From the IMG/VR virus record IMGVR_UViG_3300046007_011426, positions 1 through 57,079 of that record: a stretch of 57,079 bases of DNA; one strand, written 5' to 3'. Numbering within the stretch: position 1 is the stretch's first letter; the number at the start of each line of letters is the position of its first letter. The DNA comes from a virus. Position numbers and translations under genes: made by a program. The notes below the pieces were generated by a model. That model was not told the DNA's origin. It was given only the letters and a program-made list of their open reading frames with translations, and ran no database searches. Shown piece by piece: positions 33,701-42,103 of the stretch.

Positions 33701-35939
33701 TCCTCACACATATGTTACGGGCGGGACGGTTCAGAAATATGAAAGTTTTGCCCACGATACTTATCAGGTAAAGGACCTAGCCATACAAAAAGACCCCCTA
33801 ACCGGATTTAATAATGCAATCAATGGATGCTCAAACGTTATTTCCGCGATGCATTCATGTGTTGGTGTTGTTACCAGCATTGTTGGACTAGGATCAGAAG
33901 CCTTCTCTACTGTGGGTATTAAAACAACTTACCCTGGAAATTCTGGAATCGGATTCACCTCAATTGTTGGAATTACTTCTGCAGTTTATGATGAAAAAAC
34001 CGGTCGAACTACAATACTTGCTCCTGGTGTAAACGTTCTAGAAGGCGAGCACATTGAGTTAAGGGACCTAGAATTTAGCTGCAATTCTGGTGGGGGAATA
34101 TCAACTCAAAAATTCCCATCAGGTAAGTATGGTTATGACTTCTTTATTGATAAAGTAAATATTGATGGATCATTTGATGTTTATGTTGGTCCATCGACTC
34201 TTCCTCACACTTATGAGGGTAGTGGAATCATTGTTGATAGAACTGTTGCTGTAACCACGGCCATCTATAACAATGCAACCGGCATAACAACAATCAGGGC
34301 AGAGGGTCTAGAAATTGAAACAGGCGATCTGGTTAAAATTCGTGGCCTACAATTCTCTTGTCCAAGTGGCAGCGGGACAACGACCATTTATCCAACCGGA
34401 AACAACGGATTTGAATTTAGAGTATTAGACATTGTTGTTGATAAACCATTTGGTATTACGACTGCTGTTTATAATAATACAACCGGTATAACAACAATAA
34501 CCGCTCCTGGAATAGGTGTTTCATTCAATGATCTAGTCGAACTAAGAAACCTAGAATTTTCATGTACCAGTGGTGCGGCAACTACTACTTTATATCCAAC
34601 CGGAAATAATGGCTATAAGTTTAGAGTATTAAGTTCTATTGGTTCTACCTTTACTGTAAATGTAGGCCCGTCAACTATTGCTCATACTTATGTTTCTGGT
34701 GGTGTTGCGATTGATAGAACTCTTACTTCTAACGACGAATTCACCATTAATGTTGGTGTATCAACAATACCACACAATTACGTCTCGGGTGGTATTGTTA
34801 TTCCCCCATTTTCAAGAGGTGTCGGTCCAATTACACAGGGTCCTTATGTAAGGAACTGTACTAATTTTATACCAAATTCTATTGGTATGAAAGTCGATGG
34901 TTTTGATGCCGAACCTGGCGACAAAGACGATATTGGTGTAACAGGAACCATGAGCGTCGATTCTTACACTCAATACAATCAAGGGGGTATTGGTGTCTCG
35001 ATTACAAATGGGGCCTATTCCCAGCTAGTGTCTATCTTTACTATCTGTGACGATATTGCAATATTTACGGGTTCAGGTGGTCAGTGTGACATTACCAACT
35101 CTAACTCTTCTTTTGGTAATCTTGGTCTTGTTTCTGACGGGGTTGGTGACATAAACACCAAGTCCATCTATAGATATACTGGTATCGCAAATACGGCCCT
35201 TTCCGAGCAGAATATCATTGAGGTTTCTGGTATAGGAGCCCTTAGACCTTATGATGGCCAGGCACTGTATTTTGGTGAGTTATTTTATGAGGTAAGGGGA
35301 GTAACAATAGTCAATGGTGGTTCTGGTTATACTCAGCCACCAAGAGTTACCATTGATTTCCCAGCCGGACCAAATGGTATTAGGGCCGAGGCAACATCGG
35401 CTATTGATTCTTCTGGAAGAGTTTCTTCTATTGATATTATCAGTAATGGTAGCCAGTATAAAATTTCTGACAGACCAACTATTACTATAGATCCTCCGAC
35501 CAATTCTGGAACAACCGCCACTGCAAAACTTGAATTTTATCCTCTTTATTACACCATTGAATCTGCAACATTACCAAGTGCCGGTATTTCTACTATTACA
35601 TTAAACACTAATTTAAACAATAATGTAAGTCTTGGGACGATAGTTTATTTTAATCGTATAAGTCTACAAATTGTTTCTTCTCATTCATTTGAATGGGTCG
35701 GTTCTGGTAATGATATAAATAAAGCAAAGCCCGCTCTTGGTGGTGTTGTTAAAACAGAAAATGAGGTGGTTAAGTTAAATGGTGGTGAGGTGTTTTATAC
35801 AAGCACCGACCAGGCAGGTAACTTTAAAATTGGTGATGATTTGACTATTAATCAGTTAACCGGAACAGTTACGGGCCGGGCATTTAACCAGAGTATTTTA
35901 AATAACGTAACACCACTAATCATCGCCCTAGGACGTTAA
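30729..35939 (+). CDS. Tail-fibre protein with repeat shaft and pectate-lyase-like beta-helix
   Basis: A 1736-residue protein. The N-terminus (MGINKNFVVKNGLEVADDLI and VGIGTTSPEYSLDV) is a common attachment motif of marine phage fibres. Residues about 215-460 are about twenty copies of an 11-12-residue shaft unit (STLDVxGxVxFx, LNVVGITTLG). At about 515-610 a DUF1565-type right-handed beta-helix starts (TIYVSQTGNDNNTG, then DTIKVFPGVYVEE). Residues about 915-1360 hold roughly five longer repeats (AVYNNTTGITTI, LEFSCxSG, YPTGNNGYxFRV, VGPSTLPHTYVSGG). The end has GGSGYTQPP motifs. It is an elongated trimeric fibre by inference and contains no S74 domain. Confidence 0.8.
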   Translation: MGINKNFVVKNGLEVADDLIFADGTTEKVGIGTTSPEYSLDVRRDVALSGELYVPTVNSNLGTFTGTLSAAFPTFVVGINTALYHVNDLLDDGAFIGLLPNNTRVVNIGITSVQISRPHGQLVGSATTSFNIIRRVTPGENGQVLVSRGKDQSPIWDDSEPKVEETNSSQVHYPTFVDGTGRKPLKITSDELSFIPSSGRFGLGTTNPQAKLDVDGDVKVSEELDVTGATTLGSTLDVDGYVNLGEDLNVVGVTTLGSTLDVSGAVDFSSTLDVSGAVDFSSTLDVDGETTLGSTLDVDGDVNLGEDLNVVGITTLGSTLDVVGAVDFNSTLNVDGAVDFNSTLKVDGDVNLNEDLNVVGITTLRSTLDVIGDVEFDSKLDVSGAVDFDSTLNVDGKTTLGSTLDVNRDVNLGEDLNVVGITTLRSTLDVIGVVEFSSTLDVSGDVDFGSDLDVDGDTTSARYFGDGVNLVGIVTNLIPGIGIGLVPNQTPGNKGQVTIQSYRPVGKTIYVSQTGNDNNTGLAENHTKRTIKAAATAAIFGDTIKVFPGVYVEENPIVLKRTVSVEGTELRNCVVTPKYPYLDLFHVNNGCHLTDLSYIGPSMTDGAAVVALQPLLGTSVDRFFDAARLIRTNLDYIANETVGFLTSGFSGFAGDHKEQDAARLIDLNLDYIAAETVGFLTTASPTGYGFTLSSGDYTNCKEDVVSVFSAVSYDLKANSNKKSVGAALSYFNSSGGLIHITGISTQQATIAAFDYAVGIAKSVINNVTPPISYQSGIGSISQVIDPSVIQVAGGCVGVGTTIAQLVGIVTSAIGAGNTSGLPAIRFGVTLESQDCADDIKDIWKCIIHDITRGGNSRCVDAGKAYYDKDWNLIPQILKNPGEVDQTVASVDYSLNVARAVVNNSTWGGYPDSLPINVTGAVYGNVSGIATITATNHGLSTNDAVKIVGLEFSCPSGPQTILYPSGAFGYIFNVLKKVNNNSFEVVVGQSTLPHTYVTGGTVQKYESFAHDTYQVKDLAIQKDPLTGFNNAINGCSNVISAMHSCVGVVTSIVGLGSEAFSTVGIKTTYPGNSGIGFTSIVGITSAVYDEKTGRTTILAPGVNVLEGEHIELRDLEFSCNSGGGISTQKFPSGKYGYDFFIDKVNIDGSFDVYVGPSTLPHTYEGSGIIVDRTVAVTTAIYNNATGITTIRAEGLEIETGDLVKIRGLQFSCPSGSGTTTIYPTGNNGFEFRVLDIVVDKPFGITTAVYNNTTGITTITAPGIGVSFNDLVELRNLEFSCTSGAATTTLYPTGNNGYKFRVLSSIGSTFTVNVGPSTIAHTYVSGGVAIDRTLTSNDEFTINVGVSTIPHNYVSGGIVIPPFSRGVGPITQGPYVRNCTNFIPNSIGMKVDGFDAEPGDKDDIGVTGTMSVDSYTQYNQGGIGVSITNGAYSQLVSIFTICDDIAIFTGSGGQCDITNSNSSFGNLGLVSDGVGDINTKSIYRYTGIANTALSEQNIIEVSGIGALRPYDGQALYFGELFYEVRGVTIVNGGSGYTQPPRVTIDFPAGPNGIRAEATSAIDSSGRVSSIDIISNGSQYKISDRPTITIDPPTNSGTTATAKLEFYPLYYTIESATLPSAGISTITLNTNLNNNVSLGTIVYFNRISLQIVSSHSFEWVGSGNDINKAKPALGGVVKTENEVVKLNGGEVFYTSTDQAGNFKIGDDLTINQLTGTVTGRAFNQSILNNVTPLIIALGR
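31374..32100 (+). repeat. In-frame tandem repeats encoding the fibre shaft
   Basis: Degenerate 33-36-bp units (codons for STLDVxGxVxF) are arranged in larger blocks of about 180 bp that begin TTLGSTLDVDG. The repeats create a long open frame on the other strand, which is not a gene. Copy number could change by recombination. Confidence 0.8.
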
Positions 35940-35943
35940 AATT

Positions 35944-36294
35944 ATGGCCGCAGTAGCACTTAACAAATTTAGAACAATTCGATCAAATGTCGGTATTGCC
36001 GAAACAACCATTTATACTTGTCCAGTAGGTGTTGCGGCAATTGTTATCTTGGCCCAGGTAACAAATGTGACCTCGGATACAACCTCACAAGTAACCGCAA
36101 TTCATTCAAGGCCCGGAGAAAGCCCCGCTGACTTTAAATTTTCCAATGGGTCATTTGTTCCACCTAATGATAGCATTAATTTGGTTCCTGATGGTAGGTT
36201 GGCCTTAGAAACCAATGATTTTATAAAAATTAGTGCATCTGGTGATAATCAATTAAATATTGTATTAAGCATTCTAGAAACAGCAAAACAATAA
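35944..36294 (+). CDS. Small virion protein between fibre genes
   Basis: A 116-residue beta-rich protein (MAAVALNKFRTIRSNVGIAE, TTIYTCPVGVAAIVILAQVTN, LVPDGRLALETNDFIKISAS). The pattern looks like a compact beta-sandwich of the kind used as a collar, connector or decoration protein. It is placed four bases after one fibre gene and four before the next, with a short leader and no separate promoter. It is likely made in stoichiometric relation to the fibres. Family not known to me. Confidence 0.6.
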   Translation: MAAVALNKFRTIRSNVGIAETTIYTCPVGVAAIVILAQVTNVTSDTTSQVTAIHSRPGESPADFKFSNGSFVPPNDSINLVPDGRLALETNDFIKISASGDNQLNIVLSILETAKQ

Positions 36295-36297
36295 ACT

Positions 36298-39200
36298 ATG
36301 TCTAAATTAGTCTCTGGGCGCGTAAAGAAACTTCCTCAATCTGGAATTACTTCGGATAGGTATGAATTTTTAGGATTAGATCAGGCGGAACCTGATCTGG
36401 GTGATCCTGTTGTTGGACCTTCTTCTATTGGGGTAAACCCATATACAGGTAATATTTCAGAAACTTATGTTTTAATTTCTGATAGTCAAGGTGATGGAAA
36501 TCGTTATTGGGCTCCCCAACCAAATGTTATTTCTGGGGGTATTGTAAATCCAGGTTCTATTACGGTCAGAGATTCTGGTGTTATTGTTGGTTCGGTTAAT
36601 CAAATAACCGATATAAATTTTGTAGGTAGTGGTGTAACAGTAACAAGTCCAGCCTCATGGGTAGGTTCTGGTTCAAGTTCTGTTGATATTACTGTTGCAG
36701 TTATTGATGTTGAGGTTCCTTCTGGTAAAACTGGATCAATTGGTTATAGAGACGGTAATTCTTTACTGCAAGGTGCTGATGATTTTATTTATAACCCAGT
36801 AAATAAAAATGTAGGTATAGGAAGCACAACACCAAAAGTAAAATTAGACGTATTGGGTGATGCAAACATTAGTGGCATTCTTACTGTTAATCAGCTAAAA
36901 GCCGATTCTGCCGAAATCACTAATTCATTAAAAGTCGGTAATTTTGAGATTGTTGATAACACTACTTTTATTAGAATTATTTCTGGTAGTGTGGGTGTTG
37001 GAACTACTAATCCAATTGCAACTCTAGATGTAAGGGGAACTGTTAACGTAAGTGGGGCCGCAACTTTTGCCAACATAACTGCCCAGGACGTTAATTTAGA
37101 TGATCTTACTGCAAATAGAATAACTACCGGTTATATATTCTCAACAAGCGGGTTTATTGGAATTTTAACATCAAATACTATAAACAGTGGCAATTTAATT
37201 TCCACTAGTATCAGTGCAACAAATTCAAGTATAACTAATCTCACTAGTGTTGCGGCAACTGTAACCAATTTTATAGGAACCTCGGTTACTGTAACGGGTA
37301 ATCTACAAGTAAACAATAATACATTATTTGCAAATTCTTCCACAACAAATGTTGGTTTTGGAACAACTAATCCAGTACAAAAAGTACAAGTAGGACCATC
37401 AACTAATCCAGTAGTAATTACAGATTCTAGCAGAATTGGGATCGGCACAACAAATCCAGATTACAATCTGGATGTCAGGGGTAATGTTGGATTTAGTAGT
37501 TTTATATTCATCAATGGCTCTAGTGGTCTTGCTAATCAGGTTTTAGTTTCTGGTGGAACTGGTCTACCTTTTTGGGGGGCTCCAGAAAACATAACTGTTG
37601 GTGCCGCAGTATCTGTTAGTATCGCAAGTACTCAACAGAATGATATTTTTTATCCGACTTTTACAAGACAAACAGTAAATAATGCAATAATCAGAGTAGA
37701 TAGCACTGGATTGGTATTTAATCCCGCATTAAATTATCTTGGAATCGGAACAACTGCTCCTACTTCAAATCTGGATGTTGTTGGTGATATTAAAACCAAT
37801 TCATTATCAATCGGTATTGGGACAACCGTTGTCAATGCGTCTTCTAATGTAGTCTCAACGGCAACAACCGCGACTGCAGTATTAAGTTCCTTAAACACCG
37901 GGGTTTTTAGAAGCGCCAGATACAATGTACAAATTACATGTAATGGTCAATTAGTTGCAAATAATAGTTCGGCCTCTGTTTCTAATTTACAAGGTGGTTC
38001 TAATTATCTGTTCGGGATTTATCCTAATGTCTTATTAACAACGTCTTCAGGTAGTGGTTCTGATGCCAGGGCCGATATACAAGTAACTCCCGAAAAAGTT
38101 CTTCCGATTGATTCTATTTCTTCTGGATCCTTTAATGTTCAAGATACTATTGGGGTAAATGTAAACGCCCCGGTCAGTTTTAATCGTTTAATCCCAGCAA
38201 CTCCTAGAGAAAATTCAAGAGTTACTTCCATAACTGTTGTAAATAGCGGGGCCGGTTATACTGCACTACCATCAATTCAGATAGCCGCCCCAACAAATAA
38301 CCCACCCATTTTAGGGGTAACCGGTTCTGGAACTACTGCAACTGCAGTAGTTGATTCACTTTTTGTTTCTGATGTTTCTATCACCACCCCCGGAATTCAT
38401 ACTACTATTCCTACTGTTTCATTTAAGACCCCAGTTGGTGCCGGGGCATCTGCAACTGGTCTTGTTGGAGTTGGTGTTTCTAGAGTAACTGTTACCAATT
38501 CTGGTTTTGGTTATAACATTTTTCCAACCGTCAATGCGGAAAGTCTAGAGGCTCCTTTAGAATTTGCAAGTCTCGGAATTTCTACCGTATTTCTTACAAA
38601 TTTTTATGTACAAAATACTGGTCTAGGTTATACCTCTAGTAATTTCCCAATATTAACAATAGGTTCTCCTGAAGTTGGTGTAAATACCGCAACTGCAGTC
38701 GTAAATAGTCTAGGTGTTTCTATTCATTTCACAATAACCCCTGGTCTAGGTTACACGACACCACCTACATTGACCGCAAGTTCACCAAACGTTGGTGTCA
38801 ATACGGCGACCCTAACTGCAACACTAGGCATAAGTTCAATTACTATAACTTCTCCTGGCGCTGGTTACACTTCCTCTTCTCAAATACAAATTTCTTCTTC
38901 ACCAACCGTTACTGGATTTGCCGCGACTGTTGGTTTAGGTGTAACACTAACCGATGCAATAATTTCTGGTGGTGTCAATTATGCTACTCTACCTACTGTA
39001 ACATTTAGTGCCCCGAACGTTAGTTCTGGAACTACTGCAACTGGCGGCTTCACCCAACTACAGGGTGATACTGGAGTTCTAGGCGGGTTTCAAATTACCA
39101 ATCCTGGTTCTGGTTATTTTAGTATCCCCACAGTTACTGTATCAGGCGGTGGCGGAACCGGTGCAGGGGTTACCATAACCACCATGAGAGTTGCCAATGT

Positions 39201-40410
39201 TGTAATCAATAATACTGGATTTGGTGTAACTGTTGTTCCTTCAATTTCTATAATTTCTCCGGTTGGCGGTGGGGTGGCCGGTATTGCCTCTATGGGTATA
39301 GGTAGAGTCAATGTTGTGGGTTTTGGTTCTGGATACAATTTACCACCAACGGTCACTGTAACCCTGGTTGGCTCATCGGGTGCCGGTGCATCGGTTGTGG
39401 CGGGTCTAGGAGTGACCTCATCGAATATTACGATTACTAACCCAGGATACGGCTATTCCTCAATCCCAACCGTTACTGTCTCTAGTCCAACTCCCGTTTC
39501 AATTGCTTCTTCAATCATTGCTGGGGTTGGTATAACCGGAATTGTTGTAAATAATTCTGGAATCGGATATAGCGGCTCCACTCCGACTATTAATATAACC
39601 TCTCGGGGAAATAATTTTGGTAGCGGGGCCGTTGCAATTGCGTCTAGTCTAATAGTAACCAATGTTTATATTACAAATCCTGGTTCTGGATATACCGCCT
39701 CTGATCTGGCTTCTTTGCCAATCGCCACCTTTAGTCCGACTGGTACGGCTGCTACTGTTGGTTTTGGTGTTAGTACTATTCTTTTGACAAATCTTGGTGT
39801 TGGTTATACGAGTGCTGTTGCTGCGGCAGTCTCATTCAGTGCCCCAAATATTTCTACCGGAACTACGGCAACCGCAACTGCCTCTTTAGGCTTCCCAGGT
39901 ATTCTCCCTGGACCGGGAGTCAACACAACAGGACAGACCAGAATTTATTATGTTGCTTCTGTTTCTCCAAATAGTATTGGAATATCAACCGGAGTCGGAA
40001 TTGGAACCCTTACTGCAATTGATGTTGGAGACGACGTTTTTACTTCAGAACCCCCTATTGCAAGTATTGGCGGTACAGTTACCAATGTTCTTGTGGTTTC
40101 TCCGGGTTCTGGATATACCTCAACAAGCGTCTTGACCGCATCTTCTTTTGATGGGGCCAATACTGGAACCGGATTCTCCTTTAGGTCATCAACGGTTGTA
40201 AATAATTACCAATTCTCCGATGTAATGATTCTCCAATCGGTCGGAAGTGCCTCGACTTCTTGTGACTTTATGGAATATGGAACTATTGCAAATGATGATA
40301 TTATTGGCTCATTTAATGCCGACATAAGTGGCCCTAATGCCAGATTATTATTTACTCCTACTTATAGAAATAATATCATAAAAATCTCTTCACAATCCAT
40401 AACTAATTGA
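36298..40410 (+). CDS. Tail-fibre protein with GxGY beta repeats
   Basis: A 1370-residue protein. The N-terminal part (residues 1-180) leads into VGIGSTTPKVKLDV and GIGTTNPDYNLDVRG motifs, as in the previous fibre. Residues about 640-1300 are some 16-18 repeats of 30-40 residues built on NSGAGYTALPS/NPGSGYFSIPTVTV, ending in blocks rich in Gly, Thr, Val and Ala. These would form a long regular beta shaft. The C-terminus (about 1310-1370) is a compact tip (SCDFMEYGTIANDDI, YRNNIIKISSQS). No S74 or enzyme motif is present. It shares the GxGY motif with the gp5-like protein and the preceding fibre. Confidence 0.75.
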   Translation: MSKLVSGRVKKLPQSGITSDRYEFLGLDQAEPDLGDPVVGPSSIGVNPYTGNISETYVLISDSQGDGNRYWAPQPNVISGGIVNPGSITVRDSGVIVGSVNQITDINFVGSGVTVTSPASWVGSGSSSVDITVAVIDVEVPSGKTGSIGYRDGNSLLQGADDFIYNPVNKNVGIGSTTPKVKLDVLGDANISGILTVNQLKADSAEITNSLKVGNFEIVDNTTFIRIISGSVGVGTTNPIATLDVRGTVNVSGAATFANITAQDVNLDDLTANRITTGYIFSTSGFIGILTSNTINSGNLISTSISATNSSITNLTSVAATVTNFIGTSVTVTGNLQVNNNTLFANSSTTNVGFGTTNPVQKVQVGPSTNPVVITDSSRIGIGTTNPDYNLDVRGNVGFSSFIFINGSSGLANQVLVSGGTGLPFWGAPENITVGAAVSVSIASTQQNDIFYPTFTRQTVNNAIIRVDSTGLVFNPALNYLGIGTTAPTSNLDVVGDIKTNSLSIGIGTTVVNASSNVVSTATTATAVLSSLNTGVFRSARYNVQITCNGQLVANNSSASVSNLQGGSNYLFGIYPNVLLTTSSGSGSDARADIQVTPEKVLPIDSISSGSFNVQDTIGVNVNAPVSFNRLIPATPRENSRVTSITVVNSGAGYTALPSIQIAAPTNNPPILGVTGSGTTATAVVDSLFVSDVSITTPGIHTTIPTVSFKTPVGAGASATGLVGVGVSRVTVTNSGFGYNIFPTVNAESLEAPLEFASLGISTVFLTNFYVQNTGLGYTSSNFPILTIGSPEVGVNTATAVVNSLGVSIHFTITPGLGYTTPPTLTASSPNVGVNTATLTATLGISSITITSPGAGYTSSSQIQISSSPTVTGFAATVGLGVTLTDAIISGGVNYATLPTVTFSAPNVSSGTTATGGFTQLQGDTGVLGGFQITNPGSGYFSIPTVTVSGGGGTGAGVTITTMRVANVVINNTGFGVTVVPSISIISPVGGGVAGIASMGIGRVNVVGFGSGYNLPPTVTVTLVGSSGAGASVVAGLGVTSSNITITNPGYGYSSIPTVTVSSPTPVSIASSIIAGVGITGIVVNNSGIGYSGSTPTINITSRGNNFGSGAVAIASSLIVTNVYITNPGSGYTASDLASLPIATFSPTGTAATVGFGVSTILLTNLGVGYTSAVAAAVSFSAPNISTGTTATATASLGFPGILPGPGVNTTGQTRIYYVASVSPNSIGISTGVGIGTLTAIDVGDDVFTSEPPIASIGGTVTNVLVVSPGSGYTSTSVLTASSFDGANTGTGFSFRSSTVVNNYQFSDVMILQSVGSASTSCDFMEYGTIANDDIIGSFNADISGPNARLLFTPTYRNNIIKISSQSITN

Positions 40411-40411
40411 T

Positions 40412-41785
40412 ATGTCAGTTTTTAGGGTAGGAAATAAATCAACTACATCTAGATTTCAACCAAATAGTGGTTCACCCGTAAGGGGCTCGGTTAAAAATAT
40501 TGTAAATTCTAATTTACAATTAGATTTCCCAAAGGTACTACCCTCACTAGACTTAGACTTTGTTAATTCTAATGTTCTAGATCAGAGAGTCGATTTTACA
40601 AGGGCTTCTGGTGGGTCTTATGTTGGTCCAGATGGTCTTATTAAGTATGTGGGAATCAATCAACCTCGCTTTGATTATGATCCAGAAACTGGGGAATGCT
40701 TAGGATTGTTGATGGAAGAAGCAAGAACTAATTTAATTAATCAAAGTGAAAATTTTAACACCTGGACTCTCCATAGTGATACTGATGAACCCCCAACAAT
40801 AACCAGAAAATTATCCGATGTTAAATCACCCGATGGGGCGAGTAATTATTTTTTATGTACTTATGGGCGAACGGATTTGCGTCGAAGTTTTACTGGAGGT
40901 TTTGGTAGAACATATACTGCAAGTTGTTTTTTTAAACAGCCATTTGATGGAAATGCTTCCGATCTGGCCGCATTTGAAATACACATTACTGGAGGAGGTA
41001 CTACTGTTGCTGTTGGTAAAGTAATCTACAGGTTTTCTACCAATAGAATTATTCGCTCAGACAGATTTGGTATAGGCGTTCCGCCAATAAGAACCGGCTT
41101 TAAAAAGTATGCTGATGGCTCAGTAAGGCTTTGGTTAACCATGACTGATAATGGGTCTGGGCAGGCAGTATTTTTTCTTAATTTAAGGGTCGAAGGTTTT
41201 TTTCAAAATATAGGCAAATCAATTTTAACCTGGGGAGCCCAAATAGAAGAAGGAAACTTTCCAACGTCTTATATTCCAACCAGAGGCTCTGCCAGAACCA
41301 GGGCCGCCGATAATTTTCAAATAATTGGCAAGAATTTTGATAGCTGGTTTAGGAAAGATGAGGGGACAATATTTGTTGCACATAAGGCCCTGACACAATT
41401 AAATTTTAGAGGTTCTTCGGTAAACTCTATAATATACAGCATAGATCCAGGTACTAATACTTTAGGTATTTTTTATAATACTCATTCGGATAACAATGAT
41501 ATATTCTTTTTTGGTTCATTGGGTGGTTCTATAATTAGATTTGAGCAACCCCAGCCATCAAGAAGAAAAGCAATTTTTTCTTATAATGGTCCAAAAGAAC
41601 AATATCAACCATATGTTGATGGGGTAAAAATCACCACAGTAACAGATAAAAATCCATATATAGAATTACCTTATGATAGATTAATTTTGGCCAGACCAGG
41701 AGAAAAATTCAATGGCCATTATCAAAGATTTACGTACTATCCTAAGTCCTTACCTGATTCTCAATTACAATTTTTAACACTATGA
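40412..41785 (+). CDS. Fibre-tip/LamG-like protein, paralog 1
   Basis: A 457-residue protein. After a Ser/Asn-rich leader comes a conserved block (residues about 55-110: VDFTRASGGSYVGPDGLIKY, PRFDYDPETGECLGLLMEEA, RTNLINQSENF), found in many phage tail proteins. A jelly-roll, carbohydrate-binding-like region follows (SILTWGAQIEEGNFPTSYIP) and a concanavalin/LamG-like end (FSYNGPKEQYQPYVDG, RFTYYPKSLPDSQLQFL). It is inferred to be a receptor-binding tip or side fibre. The paralog at 43839 shares these blocks, and the TnpB gene lies between them. It ends in an ATGA overlap with the next gene. Confidence 0.72.
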   Translation: MSVFRVGNKSTTSRFQPNSGSPVRGSVKNIVNSNLQLDFPKVLPSLDLDFVNSNVLDQRVDFTRASGGSYVGPDGLIKYVGINQPRFDYDPETGECLGLLMEEARTNLINQSENFNTWTLHSDTDEPPTITRKLSDVKSPDGASNYFLCTYGRTDLRRSFTGGFGRTYTASCFFKQPFDGNASDLAAFEIHITGGGTTVAVGKVIYRFSTNRIIRSDRFGIGVPPIRTGFKKYADGSVRLWLTMTDNGSGQAVFFLNLRVEGFFQNIGKSILTWGAQIEEGNFPTSYIPTRGSARTRAADNFQIIGKNFDSWFRKDEGTIFVAHKALTQLNFRGSSVNSIIYSIDPGTNTLGIFYNTHSDNNDIFFFGSLGGSIIRFEQPQPSRRKAIFSYNGPKEQYQPYVDGVKITTVTDKNPYIELPYDRLILARPGEKFNGHYQRFTYYPKSLPDSQLQFLTL

Positions 41786-42102
41786 CTTATACTGATTACT
41801 TTCTAAAATTCGCCTCTAAACAACAAGCCCTCCAAGTTTTTTCCACAATTTCAGATCATATTAGTCTAGAAAATGAAATAATCGATCAAACCGAACATTT
41901 TGCCATTGATGAAGTTGGTATTCTCTATGAAGACGATGCGGTTTATGATGATTATGGTAATCTAATTACTCCACCTACTAAAATTGATGGGTATCATTAT
42001 AATTATAGAACTCTTTATGGTAACAAACCAGAGATTCCTCTCCCGGTTGAATTAGAACCTTATTTGGTACACCCAGAACCACCACAAAGAACATTCTTTT
42101 GA
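41782..42102 (+). CDS. Hypothetical protein, possible fibre-assembly factor
   Basis: A 106-residue acidic protein (MTYTDYFLKFASKQQALQVF, EVGILYEDDAVYDDYGNL, HYNYRTLYGNKPEIPLP) with a Pro-rich end (VHPEPPQRTFF). It is coupled to the tip gene by ATGA. Small acidic proteins in this position are often tail-fibre assembly chaperones or C-terminal tip parts, but that is inference. Its TGA (42100-42102) is immediately followed by the right end of the TnpB element, so its original 3' end may have been altered by the insertion. Confidence 0.6.
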   Translation: MTYTDYFLKFASKQQALQVFSTISDHISLENEIIDQTEHFAIDEVGILYEDDAVYDDYGNLITPPTKIDGYHYNYRTLYGNKPEIPLPVELEPYLVHPEPPQRTFF

Positions 42103-42103
42103 A

